Source of the DNA: Scenedesmus sp. ARA3
Taxonomy: Eukaryota; Chlorophyta; Chlorophyceae; Sphaeropleales; Scenedesmaceae
DNA: 11,434 nt
Direction: 5' to 3'
Assembly (NCBI GenBank): GCA_004335835.1
Contig: RWJK01000245.1
Span: 1-11,434 of the forward strand
In this document: piece after piece, positions 1-9,897 of the stretch
Layout: each line of letters opens with the position of its first letter
Position numbering within the stretch: position 1 is the first letter of the stretch
Notes under the pieces: generated by a model
Databases searched by the model: none
What the model saw: the letters and a program-made list of their open reading frames with translations, nothing else
Told to the model about the DNA's origin: nothing
Position numbers and translations under genes: made by a program

Positions 1-1209
1 CTGCACCCACCCTCCACCCTGGTGAGCCACGGCTCCTGCCATAAACGCCTTAAAAGGCTAATTACAAACGACATCTCATGCTACAGCTGCGGCAAGGACA
101 GCACTTTTTGCAACTGAGAGCAGCACTGATGATGCAGGGTAAGCTTGCCCCTCACCAGCGAAGCTTGCTTGAAGCAGCTCACACACCACATTCTCGTTCA
201 TTGTGACAGCCTCAAGCTCGCATGTTCATCAGTCTCTCAAACTTCGATGCTGCCGTTGACGGTCTCAATGGGTTGTGATACCGGCACCCGTGTTGAATGA
301 TGCCATCAGCATTGCGATATTAAAGGATTTATATTTTTCTCCTTTATCCAGTAGCAACAGGCAGCATTTGGTTTGACCACCGTTGGGCGTCAGACACGGG
401 ACATTAGGGTTTGACCTCCAGACAACCGGTTGCAACAGGGTGGGCAGTAGTGCAGTGTAGACCGAGGTAACAGTAAAAGGAACCAAAACTGCCATGAATC
501 AAGTGTTGTTGGTTGCAGGATGGTGCTGCAGTTTTGTGACTAAGTAGGACACAGCATGGCAAGCATGCAGGAATGGCTGCAGTGCTGTTGGAGGCCTTCC
601 ACCCTGGGGTGCACTGAGTGGTTCCAGTGAGCTTGAACGTTGGAAGATGCACAAAGCAGCTTGTCGACTCGTGTTGTCTTCTGCAGTGCCTTGCTGTGAT
701 TGGTTTGATTGCAGTGGCATGCCAATGGCCAGTGGCAATGCCCGTGTTGGTGCGCTGCTTGCCACAGCTGTGGCTGCAGACATGTTGCAGACACAGCTGT
801 ATTACGACAGTAGGGCAGTGTGTAAACCCCAGACCGCGTATAATGCAAGAGCACCTCGTTTACCAGGCAGCACTGTTCGCGTTGGCATGCGTGGATCGCC
901 GTTCCATCCTTCGAAACGTTCCTAGGCGGGTTCCCTAGGCGTAACCTACAACAGCAATGCTCAGCTGTTCACGATGACCGTACAACCTGCGCACCTTCTT
1001 GCAAAGGGATTGTAAATTGATTATAAGACTGCCACCTGCCTCGGGCAATAGGTAACGAGGCGATCCCTAACAACACAGATCCTCCGAGGCAAAAGGCCAG
1101 CGAGCCAAACTTGTGAAGAACTGCCACGCCAAAGTGCAGGTTGACACCGGAAAAGGCAAACGACGGTCCTAGCACCACCCTTTATCTGCCTTGTTGCCTG
1201 CTGCCCACG
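1..1209. other. Upstream region with no supportable gene
   Basis: No reading frame here shows a recognisable domain, and the short open frames on both strands overlap without consistent coding character. The stretch should hold the promoter and 5' leader of the gene starting at 1210, but I see no convincing TATA box; the AT-rich patch near 318-342 is too far away to claim. TGTAA motifs at 821-825 and 1012-1016 could be polyadenylation signals of a + strand gene ending just left of the window, but no coding sequence supports that. Confidence 0.5.
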
Positions 1210-1276
1210 ATGTCCCTGAAAGTGGTCGCACCACCGATGCTGCTGGCGCTGGCCGTGCTGCATCTGCTGTTGATTG
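1210..1276 (+). other. Exon 1: signal peptide
   Basis: The exon encodes a short N-region with one Lys, then an uninterrupted hydrophobic core (MLLALAVLHLLLI, residues 10-22), typical of a eukaryotic secretory signal. The donor GTGAG follows at 1277. The acceptor CAG ends at 1413, and exon 2 continues with CVQSFP, which would place cleavage around residues 24-27. Targeting to the secretory pathway or cell surface is inferred. Confidence 0.75.
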
Positions 1277-4200
1277 GTGAGACTAAGAGCATCAAAACAT
1301 GCTTACTTGTGTATGTGCACATGTTCGCCATTGCCATACTGCTATCGCTGTGATCTGCGTGTGCCTGGCCTTTGAACTGGTATCTGCATGTGGTGGCTGG
1401 TTGTACCCCACAGGTTGCGTCCAATCCTTTCCTATATCCGCGAGGCAAGTTGGCTTCAAGCCTTCGAAGCTGGTGCAGGGTGCTGCCACTGCCTCCTCAG
1501 TGAAGGCTTCAGAAGTTGCAGCAGCTGTGCCAGCAGCCACTACTGCCTCGAACAAAACAAACCCAGCTGGCGCTGCACCTAAGCAGCAAAACGCGCCAAA
1601 ACGCTGCAATTCCAAAGGATTCACGCCAGCAGATGGGAAGCCGCTGCTCTACCTCTACGTTTGGGCAGGTGCGACGTAGCAGCACTGGCTGGGCACAGCA
1701 CAGCATGGCACAGCATGCAGCTGACCTGAGGAGAGCATTACTGCTGCTGCTGCAGCTGCTGCTGCTGCTGCTGCTGCTGCTGCCGCAACGCAAAATTACA
1801 CTTTTTGCTATGGGCATACATTGTGCGGCACGCGCAGCAGGTGTTGCGTGATGTGGTCCATCTTGGGACCCTGCAGGTGTGCCGTGCTTGCTCCTACTAA
1901 GTCTGCAATAGTCAACCTCCTACCCACTGTGCCACATTGTGCCGGCTGCACTTATGTGCGCGGGCATGGAGAATGCTGTCGGCGCCTTGGCCATGGCTCG
2001 CTTTGCAGGCTTACAGTTGCACTGTACCTGCCAACCCCGCTGTTGTGCCATGTTTCTCTACATTCCATCTATATCTGCTCCATCTATATCTGCTCCAGCT
2101 TCCTGTGCAGCTGCACAACTGTCTGCCTGCCAGCTGTGGCTCAATGTTTGTCTGAAACATGCCGGCTGCCTTGCAGGCGTGGAGAACGCTGTGGGCGCCT
2201 CAGCCAAGAAACGCTTTGCCGGCTCAAACAATGAGAAAGACTTTGTGGCTACCATTGACGTGACGACAGGCAGCCCTTGCTTCGGCCAGGTCATATCTGA
2301 GGCTGATGTGCCCACCTCTGGAAACGAGCCGCACCATGTGGGGCTGAACATCAACGGCACGGTACGGCTCTATGCGCTACTCGGTCCGGCTTGCACTTGG
2401 AGATGCAGCACAAAGTGTCGGCTTGTGGCCAGCTGGCTGATCAGGACTGTGCTTCTGTTTGAGCCCTGCTTGCTGTGCCGCTGGCAGCAGGCTGCCTGCA
2501 AGCTCCTCAACACGCTCATTTGGGGCTTAGTAAGCACTCGCTGCAGCTTCTTCGTTGCGCAGCATTTTGCTGCCTCGCTGCCTCACCCTTGCGCTGCTAA
2601 ACCAAACATGCACGGGTAGAGAGCGTGGAGCCCAGGGGCGCCGCCCCTGGCCACACACGCCTTCTTAGCCTTAACTTACCCAGGAGCTACAGAGCTGCCT
2701 GGGTAGTCGCTCACTCACTCACTCACTAACCAGACATGCAACTGCGTGCAGGTGCTGGGCGTGGGCGGCTTCAACAGCTGGCGCTACAAGCAGCCCAGCA
2801 TGTACTTCTTTGACGTGGGCAGCAACCCGGCCAAGCCCGCCTACATCAGCAGCATCACCCCGAAGCTGGGAGCCATCACTGATGATTTCTTCAGGCTGCC
2901 AAATGGAGGCTTCCTGGTGTCACTCATGGGCAGCACTGACGGTGGGTCTTGGCAGCAGCAGCAGCAGATCGTGTGGAATAGATCTAGTCACTGCTGAGGG
3001 ATTCAGGCTTGCTATACCTTCAGGCTGCCAAATGGAAGCTTCCTGGTGTCACTCATGGGCAGCACTGACGGTGTGTCTTGGCAGCAGCAGCAGCGAATTG
3101 TGTGGAATATGATTAGTCACTGCTGAGGAATTCAGGCTTGCTTTACCTTCAGGCTGCCAAATGGAGGCTTCCTGGTCTCCCTCATGGGCAGCACAGACGG
3201 TGCGGCTCTGTTTCAGGTGGTGCAGTGTAACTCGCAAGCAGCACGCAACAGCATACTGTGCTACACTGTGCAGCCCAGTGTACCTGGAACGGCTTGCTTT
3301 GGTGCTTACACTTATTGAACAGCCACTGTCCCTGCTAACACTGACAGCTGGCTTGATGCCTGGCTGCCCGTGCTATCTGGCTGTGTCTGGTGCTGTGCAG
3401 GCGGCTCCCCCGGCAGGGTGGCTCAAAGACATCCCATTCTGTTTGACTGCTAGACTGACTGCCTGTTGGTGCTGCATGGCTGTGTCTGGCTTTGCTGCAG
3501 GCGGCTCCCCGGGCAGGGTGGCTGAGGTGGGCCCTTATCAGACCTGGATACTGACATGGTGCCTGGCTGCTGCTGCTGCTGCTGCTGCTGCTGCCGCTGA
3601 TGCTGCTGTGTGGCTGTGTGTGGTGCTGTGCAGGCGGCTCGCCTGGCAGGGTGGCTGAGGTTGGCCCTGACCTGAGCCTGGTGGCAGAGCACCCACGCAG
3701 CAACCAGAACATCGACAACTTCAACCCACACGGTAGGTGTGCAGGAGCCTTGCCTTGCCACCATGCTTGTACAGCAGGCCAGTGTAGCGGGGTTGATAAA
3801 AACTCATGCTGGACCGCGCATATTGCTGTGTCGCATGGTCAACGTGGCCGCTGCAGAACAATATTACAGCTGCTGCTGTGGTTGCACTACTGCGGCACTG
3901 CCGACCTTTTGCACACGGATACTTGGTGGCAATCAAGCGCTGCTGCTGCTGCTGTTGCTGCTGCTCTGTTGCTTGGTGTTGTAAATGTGTAGGCCTGGCG
4001 CTGGCTGCCCCCGCCATCAACCGCTTCATCACGCTGGACTATGTGGAGTACCGCACCACCTTCAAGCCCTTCACGGAGGTCAAGTGAGTGCTGTGCAGCT
4101 GTGCATGCCGCTGCTGCTGACAGTGCTGTACATGCCGCAGCTGTATATGCCGCTGCTGACAGCTTTGCTTGCTGCAGCTTGCCTGCAGCCAGTGCAGCGC

Positions 4201-5538
4201 TGGCAGTGCATGGCTCACAGCACACCCCGCTGATGCGGAGCATGAACTTGCATTAGATCCAACAGCATCAAACAACTGGAGTGGTGCATGCTAGGTTGCA
4301 ACAGTCAGCAGCCATGCTCTGACAGCCATACAGCGTCATGCCCCTGTGTTGACACTGCTGCTAATGCTGTTGCTGCTGCCACTGCTCATGCACTGCTGCT
4401 GCTGCTGCCGCAGGTACCGCACCACTGCCAGGATCTGGGACACACAGAAGCGGGAGGTACTCAAAGTGATTGACGTGGGCCCTCAGGCAAAGGTGCGCGG
4501 CTTTGATACTTCTGTCTCCCGGCTGCATACCGGCGCGCACAAACGCATGCATGCAGACACTGCGTAGCACGCACATGGGTAGATGTGTGCGCAGGACATG
4601 TGGGCGTATGCACCCCGTGCACTTGCAGGGGTGGCGCGACCACGCTAGCCATGCAGTGAACAAGCCCTCAACTTTGGGCGTGATATGCTGGTGGAGAGCG
4701 CATGATGTGTTTCAAGCAGTTTAGACTGGGAGAACATGTCGTATGTAGCTTTCGGTGATTGCTTTTGCGCTGCTGCTGCTGCTGCTGCTGCAGGGTCTAA
4801 TGACTGCCCGCTACATTCCCAACGGCAAGGGCCAATTCCTCATCACTGCAGGGCACGGCGTGCTGTACGTGCTGGATGTTGTGGCTGAAACTGTGACACC
4901 TATCTTCGACTTCAATGTCGGGGAGGGCCACTGCGTGCTGTCAGCACCCTTCAAGAACGGCAGCAGGGTGCTCGTCAGCCTGTATGAGACCGACCAGGTG
5001 GGTAGAACAGCCAACAGGTCAAACTCGAGCTGTTGTTTGTCGGGTGTTCTCTGGGCTGTCAGCTGACAAGATGACCTGTGCTGCAGAGCACCCTAAATGC
5101 AGGACTTACCTACTCCGCAGAATCCTTGCAGCAGCTGCATTGCATGCCAGTCAGTGCCAAGCATGAGCCGGTTTTTGTTCTGTACTGCATCTGCCGCAGG
5201 TGCAACTGCTGGACATTTCAGACCTCAACGCAGTCAAGGTGCTGCAAAGCGACAGCCTGCCTAAGAGTGCAGGGCCACACGCCACTGTCCTTGCACCAGG
5301 CGACAAGCTGCTGGCAATCTCCACCTACTATGTGCAGCATGATCACGGCCAGGGCTATGCGGAGCCCTTCACGCGCGTGAATGAGCGCAGTGTGAGGCTG
5401 TTTACTGTTGCTGATGATGGCAGCGGGTTTAAGCCGCACCCTGATGTGCCTTTCATTGACTTCAAGGGGCTGTTTCCACACAAGGGCATTGCTCGGCCCC
5501 ATGGCATGGCCTTCAAGTCTGTGAATGCAGCAAAATGA
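1210..5538 (+). CDS. Secreted SBP56/methanethiol oxidase-like beta-propeller protein, 9 exons
   Basis: Exons: 1210-1276, 1414-1668, 2177-2361, 2752-2941, 3634-3732, 3993-4083, 4414-4492, 4794-4997, 5200-5538. All introns are GT..AG, all phases agree, and the sum is 1509 nt (502 aa). The start is the first ATG in frame and opens a hydrophobic signal peptide. Residues 30-105 are an Ala/Ser/Thr/Lys-rich linker, followed by the propeller. Family-like stretches are FVATIDV (130-136), EPHHVGLN (158-165), ITDDFFRLPNGGFLVSLMGS (211-230), GGSPGRVAEVGPDL (233-246), NFNPHG (261-266), ARIWD (301-305), GPHA (415-418) and RPHGMAFK (489-496). These resemble bacterial and fungal secreted relatives of selenium-binding protein/methanethiol oxidase (family knowledge). 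The Cys pair known from animal and plant SBP56 is absent. His160, His161, His265, His368, His417 and His491 are candidate metal ligands (inference). The substrate is unknown. Several introns hold partial copies of flanking exons. Confidence 0.85.
1741..1782 (+). repeat. CTG run in intron 2
   Basis: Four CTG units, one CAG, then nine CTG units. This run lies far (about 390 nt) from the acceptor at 2176, unlike most other CTG runs here. Confidence 0.9.
1964..2009 (+). pseudogene. Decayed partial copy of exon 3 start in intron 2
   Basis: The stretch matches the first ~46 nt of exon 3 (2177-2225): both read ENAVGA and then R-F-A-G. The offset is about 213 bp. The short intronic motif GCCGGCTGC before each copy (1941 and 2161) is also shared. 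Where the real exon is preceded by TTGCAG, this copy has GCGCGG, so the AG acceptor has become GG. Homology ends after the FAG codons. It is a dead exon fragment, not part of the mature transcript (inference). Confidence 0.7.
2066..2095 (+). repeat. 15-bp direct repeat, two copies
   Basis: CATCTATATCTGCTC occurs twice in tandem within intron 2. No function is apparent. Confidence 0.85.
2631..2705. repeat. Two adjacent hairpins in intron 3
   Basis: The first inverted repeat, CCAGGGGCG / CGCCCCTGG, sits around 2632-2650 with almost no loop. The second is TACCCAGG (2677-2684) paired with CCTGGGTA (2698-2705); inside it AGCT pairs with AGCT around a short loop. Together they could fold into a strong double stem-loop in the pre-mRNA or could be the remains of a small foldback element. 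Confidence 0.6.
2891..3201 (+). repeat. 129-bp tandem repeat made of exon 4 end plus intron 4 start
   Basis: Unit starts fall at 2891, 3020 and 3149, an exact period of 129 bp; the third unit is truncated near 3201. Each unit begins TCAGGCTGCCAAATGG, contains the coding end of exon 4 (LPNGGFLVSLMGSTD) and a GT donor after GACG, and the first two continue into intron. Units 1 and 2 are roughly 90% identical. Unit 1 is the genuine exon end, with its donor at 2942. Units 2 and 3 lie inside intron 4, preceded by ATACCTTCAG and TTACCTTCAG, which look like usable acceptors. A cassette of 3024-3070 would be 47 nt and would shift the frame. Confidence 0.9.
3357..3680 (+). repeat. Three copies of intron 4 end plus exon 5 start
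   Basis: The block TGGCTGTGTSTGG..GCAG/GCGGCTC..GGCAGGGTGGCT occurs three times, with exon starts at 3401, 3501 and 3634. Each copy includes about 25-40 nt of intron, an intact CAG acceptor and the codons for GGSPGRVA. Only the third continues into the conserved DLSLVAEHP..NFNPHG and is the true exon 5. Use of the acceptor at 3400 leads to a stop after HPILFDC; use of that at 3500 leads through an Ala run to a stop near 3658. Confidence 0.85.
3567..3608 (+). repeat. CTG run before exon 5
   Basis: Nine CTG units, then CCG, CTG, ATG and two CTG, ending about 25 nt before the exon 5 acceptor. The run lies within the third copy of the intron 4/exon 5 repeat and is missing from the other two. Confidence 0.9.
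3940..3965 (+). repeat. CTG/TTG run before exon 6
   Basis: The triplet run ends about 27 nt before the TAG acceptor at 3990-3992. Confidence 0.85.
4354..4410 (+). repeat. Interrupted CTG tract before exon 7
   Basis: The tract is rich in CTG/TTG and ends in five CTG, a CCG, then the CAG acceptor at 4411-4413. It occupies the place of the pyrimidine tract. Confidence 0.85.
4770..4793 (+). repeat. CTG run abutting exon 8 acceptor
   Basis: Seven CTG units run directly into the CAG acceptor; exon 8 starts at 4794 with GLMTARY. No classical pyrimidine tract lies between. Confidence 0.9.
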
Positions 5539-6325
5539 TTTGGGATGCAGGTGATTGCTGCGCGGTGCTATGCGGTGCTGTGTGATACACGCCAGGCGAT
5601 TGGATTCTGCATCACGTGCATGCCTCTGGTGTTTACGATGGACTGTTGCATGCTGAGTGATTGGTCCCCGGTGGGACATGAAGCCTTAGTAACACTTGCC
5701 AGTGTGATGCTGCAAGCATCCAGAACATTACAGGAATGACTCCTGCATTTGCTATGGAGATTGAGACGGTGTGCGATCAGGGTGCTATTTTATGCTGGCA
5801 TGAGTTGCTGATCAGTTCATTGTGCCTCCCACACCTTGAATGCAACCATACTTGACTGGAGGAATCAAAACTCAGTGTTTGCTGACCCAGGAGTGATGCA
5901 ACCCAACACACCAGTGGCAGGGCATCCCTGCTACAGTGAAGCAGCGCCTGCTGCGCCTTTGTGGACATTGTGTTGTTGCATCTGCACAGTATGGCTGGAA
6001 TTGCCTCGTCAAGGCTTACACACGGCGGCGCAGCTCGAAAGTGGACAGTGCTTACTGTATGCGAGGGAGCAACGGATGTGGCTGCCTTGCTGCCCATTTG
6101 CTTTCAGAGCAAAGTTTGCTGGCTGACTGGTGGTGTATACAAGCATCCAAGCAAAGCTTGGCCAGCGACCCAACAGCTTGCTTTCACTAGGATTTGATCC
6201 TTAATAGTGAACACATTGTGCGCATGGCATGCTGTTGAGAAACTTTTGTATGCAGCCTGCAATTGTCCAACAGGATGGTTGCACGCTGTTCTCGACCAGT
6301 ACTAGTACTTCTCAACCTCTGCATG

Positions 6326-6369
6326 CATGCATGACATATGTCCATGCATGACATATGTCCATGCATGAC
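6326..6369. repeat. 17-bp tandem repeat built of two palindromes
   Basis: The unit CATGCATGACATATGTC is present 2.6 times. It contains the palindromes CATGCATG and GACATATGTC, so the array can also form alternating hairpins. The 12-bp palindrome at 6298-6309 lies just upstream. Confidence 0.85.
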
Positions 6370-6406
6370 TTGCTGCAGCGACTCTGCCTGATGTAGCATG
6401 GCCTGA

Positions 6407-6411
6407 TGTAA
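6407..6411 (+). promoter_or_regulatory. Candidate TGTAA polyadenylation signal
   Basis: TGTAA is the usual polyadenylation motif of chlorophyte nuclear genes. I found no other after the stop at 5538 and before this one. It would imply a 3' UTR of about 880 nt, which is long but not impossible. A five-base match alone is weak. Confidence 0.25.
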
Positions 6412-6839
6412 TGTGCTGATCACCGAGCTTGTATCTTGTTTATTGCCTGCCGAGGCGAAGCCTGCACTGCTGTCCAGCAGGCGCAGTACAGCAAAGAGGG
6501 TTCGAGAGGTGCACGTGCAGTACTGCCTGTCGAACGCTGGACGCAGACACATATCACAGCCAAACATTAAGAATAATTCCGTGTTTTCAAGTTGTTATGA
6601 ACATAATTGCAGCATGCACGCTAATAAGGAGCGCCAATGAGCTGCACGTCCAAGGATTGCACAATGCCTTACATGTTCCGTTAGGAGGTGAAAGCCTAGG
6701 TGAAGCATCACAGGTTGCACTCTGCGATCGAATTCACATTCAATGACAATGCGCACCAAGCGCATTTCATGTTATAAGTGTTCCAGGACACCCAGACACC
6801 TGTCAACCCCAAAGCATACGCGAAGGCTGGTGCAGCCAA

Positions 6840-7007
6840 ATGAGCGGCACGTACTATTCGCCTTCTACAGGCGAAAGCAACGCTAAACGCACTGGCTTTG
6901 CAACGACACTGTGCAGCAGCAGGCTGCATACCATCAGCACCAGGAGCGAAAAGGCAAGAGGCCGCAGTGCAAAGCAAGGGCAAGCATATGCCCTCGCGGG
7001 AACCCTT
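6840..7007 (+). CDS. Candidate 5' exon of the monooxygenase with transit-peptide-like N-terminus
   Basis: From the ATG at 6840 the frame reads MSGTYYSPSTGES and then a stretch rich in Ser, Thr, Arg and Lys with few acidic residues, as in plastid or mitochondrial targeting peptides. Joining it to the FAD exon at 7046 requires a phase-0 donor. Two fit: a GT at 7008, which gives a 38-nt intron (very short), and a non-canonical GC donor at 6954 in the context AAG/GCAAGA, which gives a 92-nt intron and a 38-codon first exon. The FAD-exon frame itself has no ATG upstream before a stop, so some 5' exon is needed. It could equally lie further upstream. Confidence 0.3.
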
Positions 7008-7045
7008 GTGTATGTTTTGTTAACATACTCCTAAACACCGTGCAG

Positions 7046-9858
7046 GTGGATGTGGCCATTGTCGGGGGTGGGCTGTGTGGGCTGGCGTGTGCAGCTGCGC
7101 TGCACAAAGTCCACCCAAACTGCAGGATCAAGGTCAGCACTGCGGCCCATGGCTGTGCAAGCTTACATATTTGTTTCAGCAGTGCAATGCAGCCTGCAGC
7201 AAACTTTCCACTCGCACTGATGCACTGTCAGCGAAAGATAATAGCAGTAGGTTGAGCCCTGCGTTTCACATTGCAACCAGCAGGACTGGGCATTCAGTGT
7301 GCGGCTGCCGATGCTACCCAACGCCATGCAGGTGTATGAGCAGCGCCCACAACCAGCAGACTTGGATGACACGTCTCCAGGTGAGGCTTCAGCTGGCAAT
7401 CCTGCAGGCATGTCTGTTGCACTGCAATGCCCAGTGGCATGTTCATCAGCATGCACAGCAGCAGCAGCAGCAGTGGTGGCCCAGAAGCAACAAGTGCTGT
7501 ACGAGCCCCTTTCATGTAGGGCCGTGCATTCGGGCTACAGCCTGGCATTAAGCTGGCAGCATGCACCCTTTGAGCTAACAGCAGTATGCTTGCACGCACA
7601 TGCATGCGGTGTTCTCCTTGCATGCGCAAGTGTATGTCCAAAGCCACTGTTACTTATGCAAGGGCAGGTATTTGCATGTGAACATAGATATTAGCATGTG
7701 GCACGCTATCAATCGCTGTGTGGTACACCATCCGCACCATGCCTGCAGGTGTGGGTGGTGGAGTGCGGCTAGAGGCCAATGGGCTCAAGGCCTTGACCGC
7801 CATGCTACAGAGAGTTGGGACCTTAAACTTCTGCAAACCTTCTGACTTCTTTTGTGCCACGTGCTGTAGGCGTGGGTGGTGGCGTGCGTCTGGAGGCCAA
7901 TGGCTTGAAGGCCCTGACCGCCATCAGCAGGCGGCTTGCGGCCAATGTGATGGCCCAGGGCCTGTACGCGCAGCGCGTGATGCTGCACGACACAGACGGT
8001 GGGTCTAGGGAGCTGCAGCTGAGGTGTTACTTGGAGTTTACTTAGCCGAGGCTTATGAAAGGAGAACTGCGTGTTGTGGCCTAAACAGCAATGTCGGCCT
8101 GGTATCAGCTGCAGGGGCAGTGCAGCGCTGCGCAGCAACAGCCACCAGCCGAGGTGTGCAGCCAGCATGTTCAAACTGTATCCACGCTTGCCTTGCTGGG
8201 TGCTGCCAAGAAGCAGGACGGGCCTGCAGCAGCAGGATGTTGACTGATGGTGATTCCCTCTTCTCCTCCACAAAGGGCGTACTAGACGGCTTGCACAAGC
8301 ACATCACAGGTACTGCTGCTGCTGCTGCTGCTGCTGCTGTAAAACCAACTACTGCTGCTGCTGCAGCTGGCACGCTGATCACGCACCTGCACCAGCAGTC
8401 CCCCAACCAGCTGCACCCCTCAGCCCGCCAGCCGGCCCTGGTGGTGGGCTGGAGCGAGCTGCAGCAGCTGCTGCTGGACCAGCTGCCGCCAGACACCGTG
8501 CAGTGGGATGCAACAGCTATCAACTACAGTGACAGCACCTCAGGCGGCGTCACACTGCATGTTGTGGTCAAGCAGCCGCAGCAGCAGGGGCCAGAAGGCA
8601 AAGCACCAGAGGATGAGGCAAGCATACAGATGCAGCAGCAGCAGAAGGTTGACACAGCCAAAGACAGCCCGCAGCAGCAGCAGCGGCGGCAGTACCGCCA
8701 CCAGAAGTCAGCCCCTTCATCTGCCACATCACCCTTCCTGGCTGCATCTCACCAGGATGCAGCAAGCCTGCGTAGCCCAAGTGCACCCGCTGCCGCCGGC
8801 ATGAATGCTGCAGCTGACAGCCCACCAAATGATGCAGCAGACCTTGCTGCACACCCCCTGGGTCAGTCCCTGGCATTGGTAGAGGAAGAGGCACCCCCAC
8901 ATGCAGAGGCAGCAGAAGAAGAGGAGCAAGCTGCAGCACTGCAGGTTGAGCGGGTGACGGTGCATGCCACGCTGCTGGTGGCTGCTGATGGGCCGCTGTC
9001 GCCAATCAGGCAGCAGCTGGTGGGAGATAGCCTGCCCCAGTTTGACGTGAGTGCAATGGTGATGGCTACCTGTGTGTAACTATTGCTGCAGGCTTTGTGC
9101 ACTGCTGCTTTGCTTGGGCTGATATGGTTGTTGCTGCGCATTACGTATGACAGTCTGTAGTCAGGAGTACGTGGGAACATGACCAGTACACAGACAACAA
9201 CAAAGTTGGTCCGCATGTATGTCTGGCTTTTGGCGCACTCAGGCGCCACTTCAGCACTGTGCCGCTGCCACCGCACTGCTGCTGCTGCTGCTGCTGCTGC
9301 TGTCATCAGAACACGCTGCGCTGGGTGGGGCGGCTGCCTGGCGACCTCATGAGCAGCATCCCTGGCGACTTTGAGGCGTGGTGGCTGGGGCCAGGCTTGG
9401 CCTTCAACAGCCACCCACTCAGGTGAGGGGGGGGCACAGGCTCAAAGGTTGGTCAAGCGTGCACTTGCCTGAAACCGCTGCGAATGCCTTCTGGCATGCA
9501 TGTGTCAATGGCTGGATGTGAGCACGCTGAGTGCTGTGCGGTGGTTGTGAGCATATACGTTGCTGCTGCACATGCAACTCTGCATCCTCCATCGCACGTT
9601 CTTGTCCCGCCGCGTCCCCTGCTGCCGCTGATGTCATCATCTCTTTCTGCTGTGCCGATCTCTGCCCCTGTGCAGCAATGGTGACGTGGCATGGGAGGCG
9701 CAGGTCAGCAGCAGCAGCCTGGCCAGCGCCGGTTACACCTGGGATCCAGCCAGCCACAGCCTGCTGCCCCTCAGGCCTGTCAGCAGGAGCAGCAGTCCTG
9801 ACAGCCTGAGGCCACACAACAGCTCCCGCACAGACGGTAGCCAAACGCAACAGCAGGA

Positions 9859-9897
<39 letters not shown>

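Larger units (their letters stand above)
5539..6839. other. 3' UTR and intergenic region
   Basis: No open frame here matches a family I recognise, and the small frames overlap one another without coding character. It must contain the 3' untranslated region of the gene ending at 5538 and the promoter of the next. The only clear structures are the 12-bp palindrome AGTACTAGTACT at 6298-6309, the 17-bp repeat that follows it and a TGTAA motif at 6407. Confidence 0.55.

Noticed and set aside
618..938. 106-codon open frame upstream of gene 1
   Set aside because: Cys/Leu/Val-rich chance frame with no motif, overlapped by another open frame in a second register.
1939..2619. 226-codon open frame that could be read as a single protein
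   Set aside because: Only 2177-2361 in it matches the family. The start falls in the decayed exon copy, and the part after 2361 is intron 3 by phase and family continuity.
2891..3201. Possible CRISPR-like or satellite array
   Set aside because: There are no short repeats with unique spacers; the units are whole-length tandem copies of exon plus intron.
8276..9046. Acceptor at 8275 (pyrimidine-rich TTCTCCTCCACAAAG) as start of monooxygenase exon 4
   Set aside because: It has a good tract, but the phase does not fit the donor at 7999.
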